Assembly (NCBI GenBank): GCA_001871435.1
Contig: MNVC01000018.1
Location: 1 to 20,674, forward strand
DNA from: Candidatus Magasanikbacteria bacterium CG1_02_32_51
GTDB lineage: Bacteria; Patescibacteriota; Patescibacteriia; Magasanikbacterales; UBA922
Length of the DNA: 20,674 nucleotides
Direction: 5' to 3'
Shown here: piece by piece, positions 15,501 to 20,674 of the stretch
Numbering within the stretch: the first letter of the stretch is position 1
How the letters are laid out: each line of letters begins with the position of its first letter
The notes under the pieces: generated by a model
What the model saw: the letters and a program-made list of their open reading frames with translations, nothing else
What the model was told of the DNA's origin: nothing
Database searches by the model: none
Position numbers and translations under genes: made by a program

Positions 15501-15682
15501 TGTACAAACCACTCAGCAACTCCTCCTCCAGCAGCGTGCACAAATTGGGTAAAAAAAACAAAAAATAAAACTATCAAAAATACAAAAAATACCCGATAGT
15601 GATTCTGGGATAATCTTTGTGGTAAAATTTTTTTAGCAAAGCCTTTTAATCGGCTTATTTGTGCCAAGACAAAACGACTCAT
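12515..15682 (-). CDS. VirB6-like channel protein with a very long cytoplasmic tail
   Basis: 1055 residues. About eight membrane segments lie in the first 350 residues (31-50, 57-85, 105-130, 138-170, 205-230, 233-258, 275-297, 333-350). The first ends at FVHAAGGG and may be cleaved. The blocks GWVMVRDVANMFFVV, KLVIMAILINFSNLIAQLIID, LIILSPLAYLF and KYASKWWSEFT match VirB6/TrbL-like polytopic proteins of type IV secretion systems. Residues about 365-1030 are soluble, highly charged and Ala/Lys/Glu-rich, with probable long coiled coils. The end is Pro/Ser-rich (PTAPPQVARPAPSGKPVPP) and closes with basic and acidic residues. Typical VirB6 proteins have about 300 residues, so the 690-residue tail is extra. 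It is the first gene of the locus. Confidence 0.85.
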   Translation of the reverse strand: MSRFVLAQISRLKGFAKKILPQRLSQNHYRVFFVFLIVLFFVFFTQFVHAAGGGVAEWFVQAVASILLTIAQVAIALTIFFLRYFITLASYNDYINVNVVKLGWVMVRDVANMFFVVSLLVIAFATILGIEKFEWKKSLVKLVIMAILINFSNLIAQLIIDVAHVFTITFLNAVSASAGGNLINMFSMDQISKTIASGQPSENVQGFTLSILAASVLSLIFALGTAFTIGSYAIIMALRVVVLWALIILSPLAYLFSALPKGEKYASKWWSEFTSHVIVAPVMVFFMWLSFATLGTGQIMSEIQQGSTISLEQSQGSDALSASLASISTWQNMANYILAMIFLLIGLKITKETGASGAGLAGAAENFIKKTATVASGYATARMLLSKGTDQSKSLVGKAGKGVSNYLYKKTGLKKLKNRINAGWQNRRTNRIEAASQKAKKREEEIEKTTNPFKKAGLMFKAMLLQPVERADKQAEYYEREAKHHKDRAEESVSASDTPAGKSEQRAYQKLQVVLKTKEGKKLLKENQYEAQINAVNEIVDIKVDEKLAEKHPERAQGIAQANGDYAKEVKEINGYTRYSKDLKKQAGQNGADLDKLNGDELAKAIEKAKSDLLTKALDKHDVAVSNIDVLHPIEANEREEAKAEVLQTKNNEILDYVAEKMSAGDKVEKDKQRRILGREHTASSLYAEAGVLSKGKGKAAEASSKAEEIGVDNTRAREIKIAEARDQVRMDKGGTAVHYQQTLDKHTKARDEEYNGLNYREITKQAQNLAKKINESLNDGKTVSPESYMQLSSILSAAHKQSAEAGDAALNGILKSVGFKQEEIDGVGTDDLLGKQRLLFSALSGKKIEPGNQEDVLNAFEGMKEKFGGEDKFQAMLKNLDTAIKAAGSDGLLHQVGLLNDRQLDGNGRVKIRLETDKKEFREKRDYVATRQNLTKLTSVGGFVSKKDGKFSLDGRSMTQMIGVLKSAKSNTHFTSAFLDEMEKLRRDDKEGFENLLKALPEDARNGIGKQLSPSSSSPTAPPQVARPAPSGKPVPPKGSGPKRSMEDAFKDKK

Positions 15683-15698
15683 GTTTTTTTGTTAGCCG

Positions 15699-15728
15699 TT
15701 TATAATATTTGTTTTTATTATAACACAA
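15699..15728 (-). promoter_or_regulatory. Promoter region of the T4SS-like operon
   Basis: Two overlapping possibilities on the minus strand. One is TTGTGT (15723-15728) with TATAAA (15699-15704) at 18-base spacing, starting about 10 bases before the ATG at 15682. The other is an extended -10, TG-T-TATAAT (TATAAT at 15717-15722), starting about 28 bases before it. No promoter as good is seen in the short gaps downstream, which supports one long operon. Confidence 0.5.
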
Positions 15729-15779
15729 AATGAAAATAAAGAAAAATCTTTGGCATAGACAATATCCACACCGAGATAA

Positions 15780-15855
15780 TTTAGGAATTTAGTAATTTTA
15801 AATTTTAAAATTTAGACATTAATTCATTGTTTTAAAATTTAAAATTCCTAAATTA
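15780..15855. repeat. A/T-rich inverted repeat downstream of asnS
   Basis: TTTAGGAATTT plus a TTTTAAATTTTAAAA arm (15780-15810) mirrors TTTTAAAATTTAAAATTCCTAAA (about 15830-15852). The right arm is also found, in the same direction, at 17300-17334 on the other side of asnS. Confidence 0.65.
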
Positions 15856-15861
15856 AAAATT

Positions 15862-15892
15862 CAAAACGTCCCTATTTTCAAAAGGACGTCTC
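15862..15892 (-). terminator. Probable terminator of asnS
   Basis: On the minus strand AGACGTCC pairs with GGACGTTTT (one G-U pair, 8-base stem) around a 12-base A/T loop, followed by TTTTGAATTTTT. It lies 30 bases past the asnS stop. Confidence 0.6.
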
Positions 15893-15921
15893 TTAACTAG
15901 AATAAACAAAAATACAAACAA

Positions 15922-17211
15922 CTATGGTTTCAAACGGTTAACCATTCTAGGAAAAGGAATACACTCTCTAATATGCTCAATACCAGCCATCCAGCGTACT
16001 GCTCGCTCTACACCAATACCAAAACCAGAGTGTGGTACTGAGCCATATTTGCGCAAATCTGTGTACCAAGAATATTCTGCTTCTGGAAGATGTTCTTCTC
16101 TTATTCTTTCTAACAATAAATCAAAATTGTCTTCACGCTGTGAACCACCAATCAATTCACCAGAGCCTTCAATACCAATAAGATCATCATTCAAAACTCT
16201 AGCAGAATTTTCAGGGTCAATCTTCATATAAAATGGTTTGATAGCTTTTGGCCATTTTTCAATAAATACTGGTACATCACTATCTTTGGTTAGTAGTCCT
16301 TCATCATCATTACCCAAATCTTCACCATGTTTGATATCACTACCTAATTCATTTAATTTGATAATAGCATCGTCATAAGTATAACGAACAAACGGCTTTT
16401 CCAAAACTTTTTTCAAAGTTTCTGTATTTCTCTCCAAAATTACAAATTCTTGGGTACAATTATCCAAACATTTTTTGACAATTGCTTTGACTAGACCTTC
16501 TTGAATAGCCAAATTTTCTTCATGTTCCACAAAAGCCGCTTCAGCATCCATCATCCAAAATTCGGTCAAATGCCTTTTGGTCACAGATTTCTCAGCCCGA
16601 AATACTGGCCCAAAATCATAGCAACGACCAACACTGGCAATCGCCGCTTCAATATACAACTGACCAGACTGAGAAAGAAAAGCTTCACCTAAATCAAAAT
16701 AAGGTACAGAAAAGAGTGTGGTAGTACCTTCACAAGCATTTGGTGTAAAAATTGGTGAATCAGTACGAATAAAATTTACACTATGCAAATATTCATTGAT
16801 AGCCGTCTCTACCATATCACGAATATGCAAAATCGCCCATTGTTTTTTTGATCTTAACCACAAGTGACGATTCTCAAGCAAAAATTCTGGACCATGTTCT
16901 TTGTTGGAGATTGGATAATCAACAGACAAATTTATTATTGACAAATTATTCACTTGAAGCTCATAAACATCTTCTTGTTTTGGGTGTTTACTCACAATAC
17001 CCTGCAAAATTACTGACGACTCTTGAGTAATTTTTTCGGCCATTTCCCAAACCTGTTCAGTTACAGAATTTTTGGCAACTACAGCTTGGACAAAGCCAGT
17101 ACCATCGCGAAGTTCCAAAAAAGTCAAAGAACCAGAAGAACGCTTGTTGTAAACCCAAGCTTTTATTTCTACCTCTTGACCTACTTGTTGCGAAATATTT
17201 TTTATGAACAT
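15922..17211 (-). CDS. asnS: Asparaginyl-tRNA synthetase
   Basis: A 429-residue class IIb synthetase that charges tRNA-Asn. The N-terminal OB-fold anticodon-binding domain (about 13-92) has WVYNKRSSGSLTFLELRDG. In the catalytic core, motif 2 is FRAEKSVTKRHLTEFWMMDAE (204-224) and motif 3 is SGFGIGVERAVRWMAG (395-410), followed by the AsnRS-type IPFPRMVNRLKP end. The KRHLTEFWMMDAE form of motif 2 and the IPFPR end fit AsnRS better than AspRS, as does the length (about 430; bacterial AspRS is about 590). The compact form resembles the archaeal/eukaryotic-like branch. AAGGTG just before the ATG is one of the few Shine-Dalgarno-like sequences in the window. The gene is flanked by related A/T repeats on both sides. 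Confidence 0.93.
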   Translation of the reverse strand: MFIKNISQQVGQEVEIKAWVYNKRSSGSLTFLELRDGTGFVQAVVAKNSVTEQVWEMAEKITQESSVILQGIVSKHPKQEDVYELQVNNLSIINLSVDYPISNKEHGPEFLLENRHLWLRSKKQWAILHIRDMVETAINEYLHSVNFIRTDSPIFTPNACEGTTTLFSVPYFDLGEAFLSQSGQLYIEAAIASVGRCYDFGPVFRAEKSVTKRHLTEFWMMDAEAAFVEHEENLAIQEGLVKAIVKKCLDNCTQEFVILERNTETLKKVLEKPFVRYTYDDAIIKLNELGSDIKHGEDLGNDDEGLLTKDSDVPVFIEKWPKAIKPFYMKIDPENSARVLNDDLIGIEGSGELIGGSQREDNFDLLLERIREEHLPEAEYSWYTDLRKYGSVPHSGFGIGVERAVRWMAGIEHIRECIPFPRMVNRLKP

Positions 17212-17220
17212 ACACCTTAA

Positions 17221-17340
17221 TTTTAAATTTTTAATTTTGAATTTTGAAACAATTTTTAATGATTAAATTTTAAAAATTGGTTCATTTACAAATTTGAAAT
17301 TGTTTTAAAATTCAAAATTTAAAATTCCTAAATTTAGGAT
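17221..17340. repeat. A/T-rich inverted repeat upstream of asnS
   Basis: TTTTGAATTTTGAAACAATTT (about 17235-17255, given here split by the reader as TTTTGAATTTTG and AAACAATTT) mirrors AAATTGTTTTAAAATTC (about 17296-17312). The continuation TTTAAAATTCCTAAATTT repeats the block at 15836-15855. The 151-base gap between recO and asnS (17212-17362) holds nothing else visible. Confidence 0.6.
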
Positions 17341-17362
17341 ATAATTATATTACAACGAGAAT

Positions 17363-18118
17363 CTAAACAACGCAAGTTTTGGCCCAATCAACAATCTTTC
17401 TTTCAGTATAATGCACCAAAAAATTATATACTACTTTATGTATTTTTTTGGCTAAGTCTACCTCAAAATTCAATGAAAAAATTTCAGATAAATCCCCTTT
17501 ATAAACTACCTCGCGACAAGATGACGAAGTATCAAATGGATCATTTTGTAGTAGACTACTAGAAATTAAACCCTGTCCGCCTTGCCGTGCACGCCTTGGG
17601 CTGTGGGCGGATTCAAAAACTTGGATATAAGTCAAAAATTCACTATTTATTATTTTTTCATCACTACTCAACTTGAAACCAAAAAAAGATAACAAATTCA
17701 CGGCAAAAACATCCAAAATAAAAACTGCCATTTTGTCATTCAAATCTTTGAGAGAATCCAAATATACCAAAAAATTTTGTAAAAAACTAAAAAATTTATT
17801 ATCTACTTCACCTTCCGAAAAAAGTTTATCAACAAGAGAAACAATGTATGTTGCCACCAAACTTTTTTGTAAATTTTCTCTAATACCACACAAATAATTT
17901 TCTGATTGTACTCTAGTCAAATAATCTACTTCTTTACCTTTTTCCACGGTAATATTAACAATAGAAAATGGTTCCAAATAAGCTGAATTTTTGCTAACAA
18001 TTTTTTTGACACCACGAACCAACAAACTCATTTTACCTTTTTCTTGTGTATAGACAGAAATTATCTGATCATAATCACGGAAGTCTTTTCTACTCAAAAC
18101 TATAGCTAACATATTCAT
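17363..18118 (-). CDS. recO: DNA repair protein RecO, with a palindromic-repeat insertion
   Basis: 251 residues. The N-terminal OB-fold (about 3-75) has VLSRKDFRDYDQIISVYTQEKGKMSLLVRGVKK, typical of RecO. The helical C-terminal domain follows, with LLSFFGFKL (142-150). RecO helps RecR load RecA on SSB-coated DNA during recombinational repair. The Cys4 zinc site of many RecO proteins is absent. Residues about 169-183 (ESAHSPRRARQGGQG) are encoded by a TCCGCC/GGCGGA palindrome lying in frame; they are Arg/Gly-rich and unlike the acidic or hydrophobic surroundings, and the insertion falls in a loop region before the last helices. The start MNMLAIVLSR fits family alignments; the second Met (residue 3) is also possible. 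Confidence 0.88.
   Translation of the reverse strand: MNMLAIVLSRKDFRDYDQIISVYTQEKGKMSLLVRGVKKIVSKNSAYLEPFSIVNITVEKGKEVDYLTRVQSENYLCGIRENLQKSLVATYIVSLVDKLFSEGEVDNKFFSFLQNFLVYLDSLKDLNDKMAVFILDVFAVNLLSFFGFKLSSDEKIINSEFLTYIQVFESAHSPRRARQGGQGLISSSLLQNDPFDTSSSCREVVYKGDLSEIFSLNFEVDLAKKIHKVVYNFLVHYTERKIVDWAKTCVV
17576..17611. repeat. Palindromic element inside recO
   Basis: 36 bases from TCCGCC (17576-17581) to GGCGGA (17606-17611), with GTGCAC and GCCTTGGGC inside that can also fold. The ends match the elements at 7106-7120 and at the tRNA genes, and the flank CCTTG/CCCTG-TCCGCC is shared with the 7106 copy. Its length is a multiple of three, so recO stays open. Confidence 0.75.
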
Positions 18119-18120
18119 GA

Positions 18121-18180
18121 GTTAAAAGTTCTTAAAGTTTTTAAAGTTCATAAAGTTGAAAGTTTATAAAGTCTTGATAA
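18121..18180. repeat. AAAGTT repeat array, left flank of the four-helix-bundle gene
   Basis: At least six units of the form (N)AAAGTT(C/T)(A/T)T in the 60 bases between recO and the four-helix-bundle gene. The array contains the stop codon and last codons (KTL) of that gene. Confidence 0.75.
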
Positions 18181-18508
18181 GTCCTGACAACATCTTAGAA
18201 ATCTCTAATGAAATTGCATACAAATTTTTGAACTGTAAATTAGTAACATAACTTAACTTTAGACTTAAATACAACATTGATCTTACTTCTCCACATGAAC
18301 CTTTAGCAATAAACAGAAATTTAGAAAATTCTTTGTTTGACTGTCTTTCAAATCCTTCGGCAATATTATTCATTATTGAAACACTAGCTCTCCTAATTTG
18401 ATCTGAAAATCCATAATCTTTGCTATTTCTAAATATACTATAAATTTGAGTTGTAAGTTCACCAGCTTTTCTCCAAGCTAATATATCCTCAAATTTATCA
18501 AACTTCAT
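18164..18508 (-). CDS. Four-helix-bundle protein (S23/Avd-like family)
   Basis: 114 residues. It matches the family of small four-helix-bundle proteins first known from intervening sequences in bacterial 23S rRNA genes and related to Avd of diversity-generating retroelements. Signature blocks are FEDILAWRKAGELT (6-19), FSDQIRRASVSIMNNIAEGF (34-53, written here to its limit), and SKFLFIAKGSCGEVRSML (62-79). Function of the lone genes is unknown; family members can form pentamers and bind nucleic acids. No reverse transcriptase or variable-repeat pair is in the window, so it is not part of a retroelement here. The gene is bracketed by AAAGTT arrays in opposite orientation and interrupts the otherwise tight map-ruvX-recO neighbourhood, which suggests it arrived as a small cassette. 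Confidence 0.9.
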   Translation of the reverse strand: MKFDKFEDILAWRKAGELTTQIYSIFRNSKDYGFSDQIRRASVSIMNNIAEGFERQSNKEFSKFLFIAKGSCGEVRSMLYLSLKLSYVTNLQFKNLYAISLEISKMLSGLIKTL

Positions 18509-18514
18509 AAATGA

Positions 18515-18557
18515 AAAACTTTTAACTTTACAAACTTTATGAACTTTATGAACTATT
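18515..18557. repeat. AACTTTATG repeat array, right flank of the four-helix-bundle gene
   Basis: Units of AACTTT(A)TG repeated about four times directly upstream of the gene start; this is the left array in inverted orientation. It may double as the promoter and leader region of the gene. Confidence 0.7.
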
Positions 18558-18605
18558 TATACACTTATTATTACAGTTTCAAAATAATAAAGTTACTAAA
18601 TAAAA

Positions 18606-18986
18606 CTAATTGTCTAAATAAGTTTTCAATATCAACATCGCTGCTTTTTCATCAAGTGTCGCATCACCATCCATAGATCTAGCTTCTGCAGTGGTTAGAC
18701 GCTCATCAGCAAATTGAAATTCTTTTTTGGTTAATTTGTACAAATCCTCTGCAAATAATTTTATCCGTTTAGTATTTTGATTTTCACTCATATCTTCCAA
18801 AGTAAGTGGAAAACCAAAAATTATCTTATCAATATTTTCTTCTTTGATAATCTTGGCTAATTTTTCGAGTTGCCTTTGTCTAGTCTTTTCTTCTATTAAA
18901 CCAAAAGGCAAAATAATATCAAGACCAGTTTGCAACCAAGCTAAGCCAATTTTATTTTTACCATAATCTACCCCTAAAATGTTCAT
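18606..18986 (-). CDS. ruvX: RuvX/YqgF-type RNase H-fold nuclease (putative pre-16S rRNA / Holliday junction resolvase)
   Basis: 126 residues, the normal size. It opens with MNILGVDYGKNKIGLAW (1-17; Asp7 is the first metal ligand of the RNase H fold), then FGFPLTLEDM (57-66), ADERLTTAEA (93-102) and a closing DATLDEKAAMLILKTYLD (108-125) with the acidic residue Asp112. The family (YqgF/RuvX) trims the 5' end of 16S rRNA and has also been described as a Holliday junction resolvase. It begins 19 bases after the map stop, so the two are probably one operon. Confidence 0.93.
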   Translation of the reverse strand: MNILGVDYGKNKIGLAWLQTGLDIILPFGLIEEKTRQRQLEKLAKIIKEENIDKIIFGFPLTLEDMSENQNTKRIKLFAEDLYKLTKKEFQFADERLTTAEARSMDGDATLDEKAAMLILKTYLDN

Positions 18987-19005
18987 ACTTTAACAAGTTT
19001 ATTTT

Positions 19006-19821
19006 TTAGACTAACTCAGAAGGCCTTCTAGTCACCACCAAAGGTCCATCCTTAGTGATAACTATAGTATGTTCAAAATGAGCACTCAAACTCTTGTCAA
19101 CAGTAGATATACTCCAACCATCTTCGGCTGTCTCTACATTGTAATCTCCCATCGTAATCATTGGCTCAATAGCAATGACAGCGTCTTCCTCTATTTTCCA
19201 ACTTTCCAAATCTTTATCATAATAATTTGGCACGCGTGGTTCTTCATGGACTTCGTGCCCCACACCATGCCCAACCAAATCTCGTACAATACCATAACCT
19301 TGAGGATCTATATAATCTTCTACTACTCTACCAATATCAGCAATAGAATTACCAATAAAACATTTTTCAATCGCGAGTTCTAATGATTTTTTGGTAACAT
19401 TTACCAATTGTTTAGTTTTTTCAGCTACATTGCCAATCAAAACTGTAATAGCCGTGTCAGTAAAAAATCCATTTCCACCTTTGCCCAGACCACAATTTAG
19501 CGGGTATTGCATACCAATATCAATACTAAAAATATCACCATCTTTGAGGATTTTATCCTTAGTGGCAATACCATGAACGACCTCTTCATTTAGAGAAGCA
19601 CAAATAGTCGAAGGGAAAGGAGGATCACTTCTTCTAGTACGATAACCTTTGAACGCAGGACGCCCACCAGCCTCTACAATCATTCTCTCAGCTTCTTTGT
19701 CCACTTCATAGGCAGATACTCTAACTACGGACATTTTGGCTAATTTGTCCAATATTTCACCCAAAATTTTACCTCCAGTTTTGAGATATTCTATTTCTTC
19801 TTTTGTTTTGATGTAAGACAT
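19006..19821 (-). CDS. map: Methionine aminopeptidase, type I
   Basis: A 271-residue metallo-enzyme that removes the N-terminal Met from new proteins. The metal ligands can all be placed: Asp101 (SIDIG), Asp122 (FFTDTA), His185 (VGHGVGHEVHEEP), Glu219 (AIEPMIT) and Glu250 (FEHTIVI). The substrate histidine is His83 (EVVHGI). FKGYRTRRSDPPFPSTICASLNEEVVHG is the type I pattern with two extra residues before PFPSTIC. The first two ligands are 21 residues apart instead of about 11, owing to a Gly-rich loop (YPLNCGLGKGGNG, 106-118). It is the first gene of the map-ruvX operon, with a promoter-like sequence directly upstream. Confidence 0.95.
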   Translation of the reverse strand: MSYIKTKEEIEYLKTGGKILGEILDKLAKMSVVRVSAYEVDKEAERMIVEAGGRPAFKGYRTRRSDPPFPSTICASLNEEVVHGIATKDKILKDGDIFSIDIGMQYPLNCGLGKGGNGFFTDTAITVLIGNVAEKTKQLVNVTKKSLELAIEKCFIGNSIADIGRVVEDYIDPQGYGIVRDLVGHGVGHEVHEEPRVPNYYDKDLESWKIEEDAVIAIEPMITMGDYNVETAEDGWSISTVDKSLSAHFEHTIVITKDGPLVVTRRPSELV

Positions 19822-19830
19822 ATATCATAT

Positions 19831-19859
19831 ATACTACCAAAAATATATAATATAAGCAA
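19831..19859 (-). promoter_or_regulatory. Possible promoter of map-ruvX
   Basis: On the minus strand TTGCTT (19854-19859), a 17-base spacer and TAGTAT (19831-19836). Both boxes are imperfect in a very A/T-rich stretch, so confidence is limited. The implied start is within a few bases of the ATG. Confidence 0.35.
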
Positions 19860-19867
19860 ACTTTTTT

Positions 19868-19906
19868 AAAACAAACAAAACAACCTTTTTTATAAAGGTT
19901 GTTTTG
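19868..19906 (-). terminator. Terminator of the surface-protein gene
   Basis: A perfect 13-base stem on the minus strand, CAAAACAACCTTT (19906-19894) with AAAGGTTGTTTTG (19888-19876), a 5-base loop and then TTTGTTTT. It lies 20 bases past the stop codon. Confidence 0.85.
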
Positions 19907-19926
19907 GGTGGAATCTCACAAATTTT

Positions 19927-20674
19927 TTAAGACCTCAACTCTCCCCCATCTTCATAACTCTCACTATCTGGTATGGGGACAATACGGTCAAACCTAAAGT
20001 TTAATTGGCTAAAGATTGTTTCATTTGGAATATGTCTTTTGACTTGTTTGGTATCATCAGTAGGGTCTGGTTCTAGTCTATAAACTTTAGGATTGTTATG
20101 GTATTTGATAAGGGTGTAATTAGGATGAGTGCTAGTGTCTGTAATTTCAGTTTGGGTGATGTATTTATCTAGTAGTCTAGGATCAACATCTTCTATCCAG
20201 TCCCATTGATAGTTTAGAGTATTGAAGATATTTTCATCAGTGATCCAATATTTATTATTATTTAATAATAGATAGACTTTTGGATCATTGGTGACTTTGA
20301 CTAGTGCTCCGTATTGAGGATCGTACTTTTGACCATAGGGCATAAAGTCTAGTGTGTCATTGGTAATAGTGTTTAGTTTGGTAGTAAGTATTACTTCTGA
20401 CCAGTTGTCAAAATAAGTAAAGAATACTCTAGAGTTAGTAAAGGCTCTCTTGGTACAGTTGGTAGTGATATAATAGACTGCTTTGCTGTTACTAGACTTG
20501 TAAGCATGGTCAGGAATTAGACTACAATTGTTTGGGTTAATATCTTTAGTTAGGCTGTTTGGATCAAAGAAACTTTGACCAACAAGATCAATAGTATCTG
20601 AATAAGTAATAGTGCCTCCGTCAGAGGAACGGAATTTGACATAGACTATTTTTGTGCCATTACCTGAAATGAGA
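19927..20674 (-). CDS. C-terminal part of a large surface protein (5' end outside the window)
   Basis: The frame is open from the window edge to TAA at 19927-19929, giving 248 residues. The first part (GNGTKIVYVKFRSSDGGTITYSDTIDLV) looks like the end of an Ig-like or fibronectin-like strand domain of the kind repeated in secreted proteins. A Cys-containing middle segment follows. The end has two copies of a short domain: NDPKVYLLLNNNKYWITDENIFNTL then, about 60 residues later, NNPKVYRLEPD with KRHIPNETIFSQLNFRFDRI. The pattern N-P-x-VY-x-L ... K-x-x-I-x-x-E-x-x-F-x-x-L recurs at the ends of CPR surface or S-layer-like proteins. An ATG at 20341-20343 is only internal. No sorting signal or C-terminal helix is seen. 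Base composition is slightly less A/T-rich than its neighbours. Confidence 0.75.
   Translation of the reverse strand, partial: LISGNGTKIVYVKFRSSDGGTITYSDTIDLVGQSFFDPNSLTKDINPNNCSLIPDHAYKSSNSKAVYYITTNCTKRAFTNSRVFFTYFDNWSEVILTTKLNTITNDTLDFMPYGQKYDPQYGALVKVTNDPKVYLLLNNNKYWITDENIFNTLNYQWDWIEDVDPRLLDKYITQTEITDTSTHPNYTLIKYHNNPKVYRLEPDPTDDTKQVKRHIPNETIFSQLNFRFDRIVPIPDSESYEDGGELRS

Noticed and set aside
18164..18508. Part of a diversity-generating retroelement (Avd)
   Set aside because: No reverse transcriptase, template repeat or variable repeat is present nearby; lone four-helix-bundle genes are common.
1..20674. TGA recoded to glycine or tryptophan as in some CPR lineages
   Set aside because: Conserved genes are complete under the standard code, with no in-frame TGA. 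The one broken gene has TAA.

Overview
The window is strongly A+T-rich and tightly packed. Nearly all genes are on the minus strand. It reads like a chromosomal piece of a Candidate Phyla Radiation (Patescibacteria, Parcubacteria-like) bacterium. The reasons are the pairing of a PrgI-like protein, a VirB4 ATPase and a long-tailed VirB6 protein; a half-size MFS protein; a small four-helix-bundle gene in simple repeats; many A/T-rich dispersed repeats; and starts with no Shine-Dalgarno sequence. The lineage is inferred from gene content, not from a marker tree.

Layout from left to right. (1) 1-2655: a VanW-family envelope protein (cut by the window edge), an Hsp20 chaperone just upstream in the same operon, and a short MFS transporter broken by one in-frame TAA. 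(2) 2735-3964: a Glu/Leu/Phe/Val dehydrogenase. (3) 4102-4574: three serine tRNA genes with a clear promoter and terminator. Two of them end inside copies of a palindromic repeat, and one has the very unusual anticodon ACU. (4) 4709-5632: the only plus-strand operon, a membrane-anchored thioredoxin-like protein and a DsbB-type quinone oxidoreductase, together a disulfide-forming pair. (5) 5769-15682: about 10 kb that looks like one transcription unit: a VirB6-like channel protein with a huge soluble tail, two unrecognised soluble proteins, PrgI-like, TraC-like, VirB4-like ATPase, a membrane-anchored protein that may resemble VirB8, and ComF. There is no relaxase or coupling ATPase in view, so this is better read as a chromosomal export/import apparatus than as a conjugation module. 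(6) 15922-19821: housekeeping genes asnS, recO, ruvX and map, with a four-helix-bundle gene inserted between ruvX and recO. (7) 19927-20674: the C-terminal part of a large surface protein.

Dispersed repeats are a theme of the window. A TCCGCC/GGCGGA palindrome family occurs at tRNA 3' ends, between T4SS-like genes and inside recO. A second A/T-rich family occurs between genes and inside one T4SS-like gene. No gap without a gene exceeds 300 bases; the longest (15683-15921) holds a promoter, an A/T inverted repeat and a terminator. No CRISPR array, rRNA, insertion sequence or replication origin was seen. All 19 stop codons that can be read are TAA or TAG; none is TGA.
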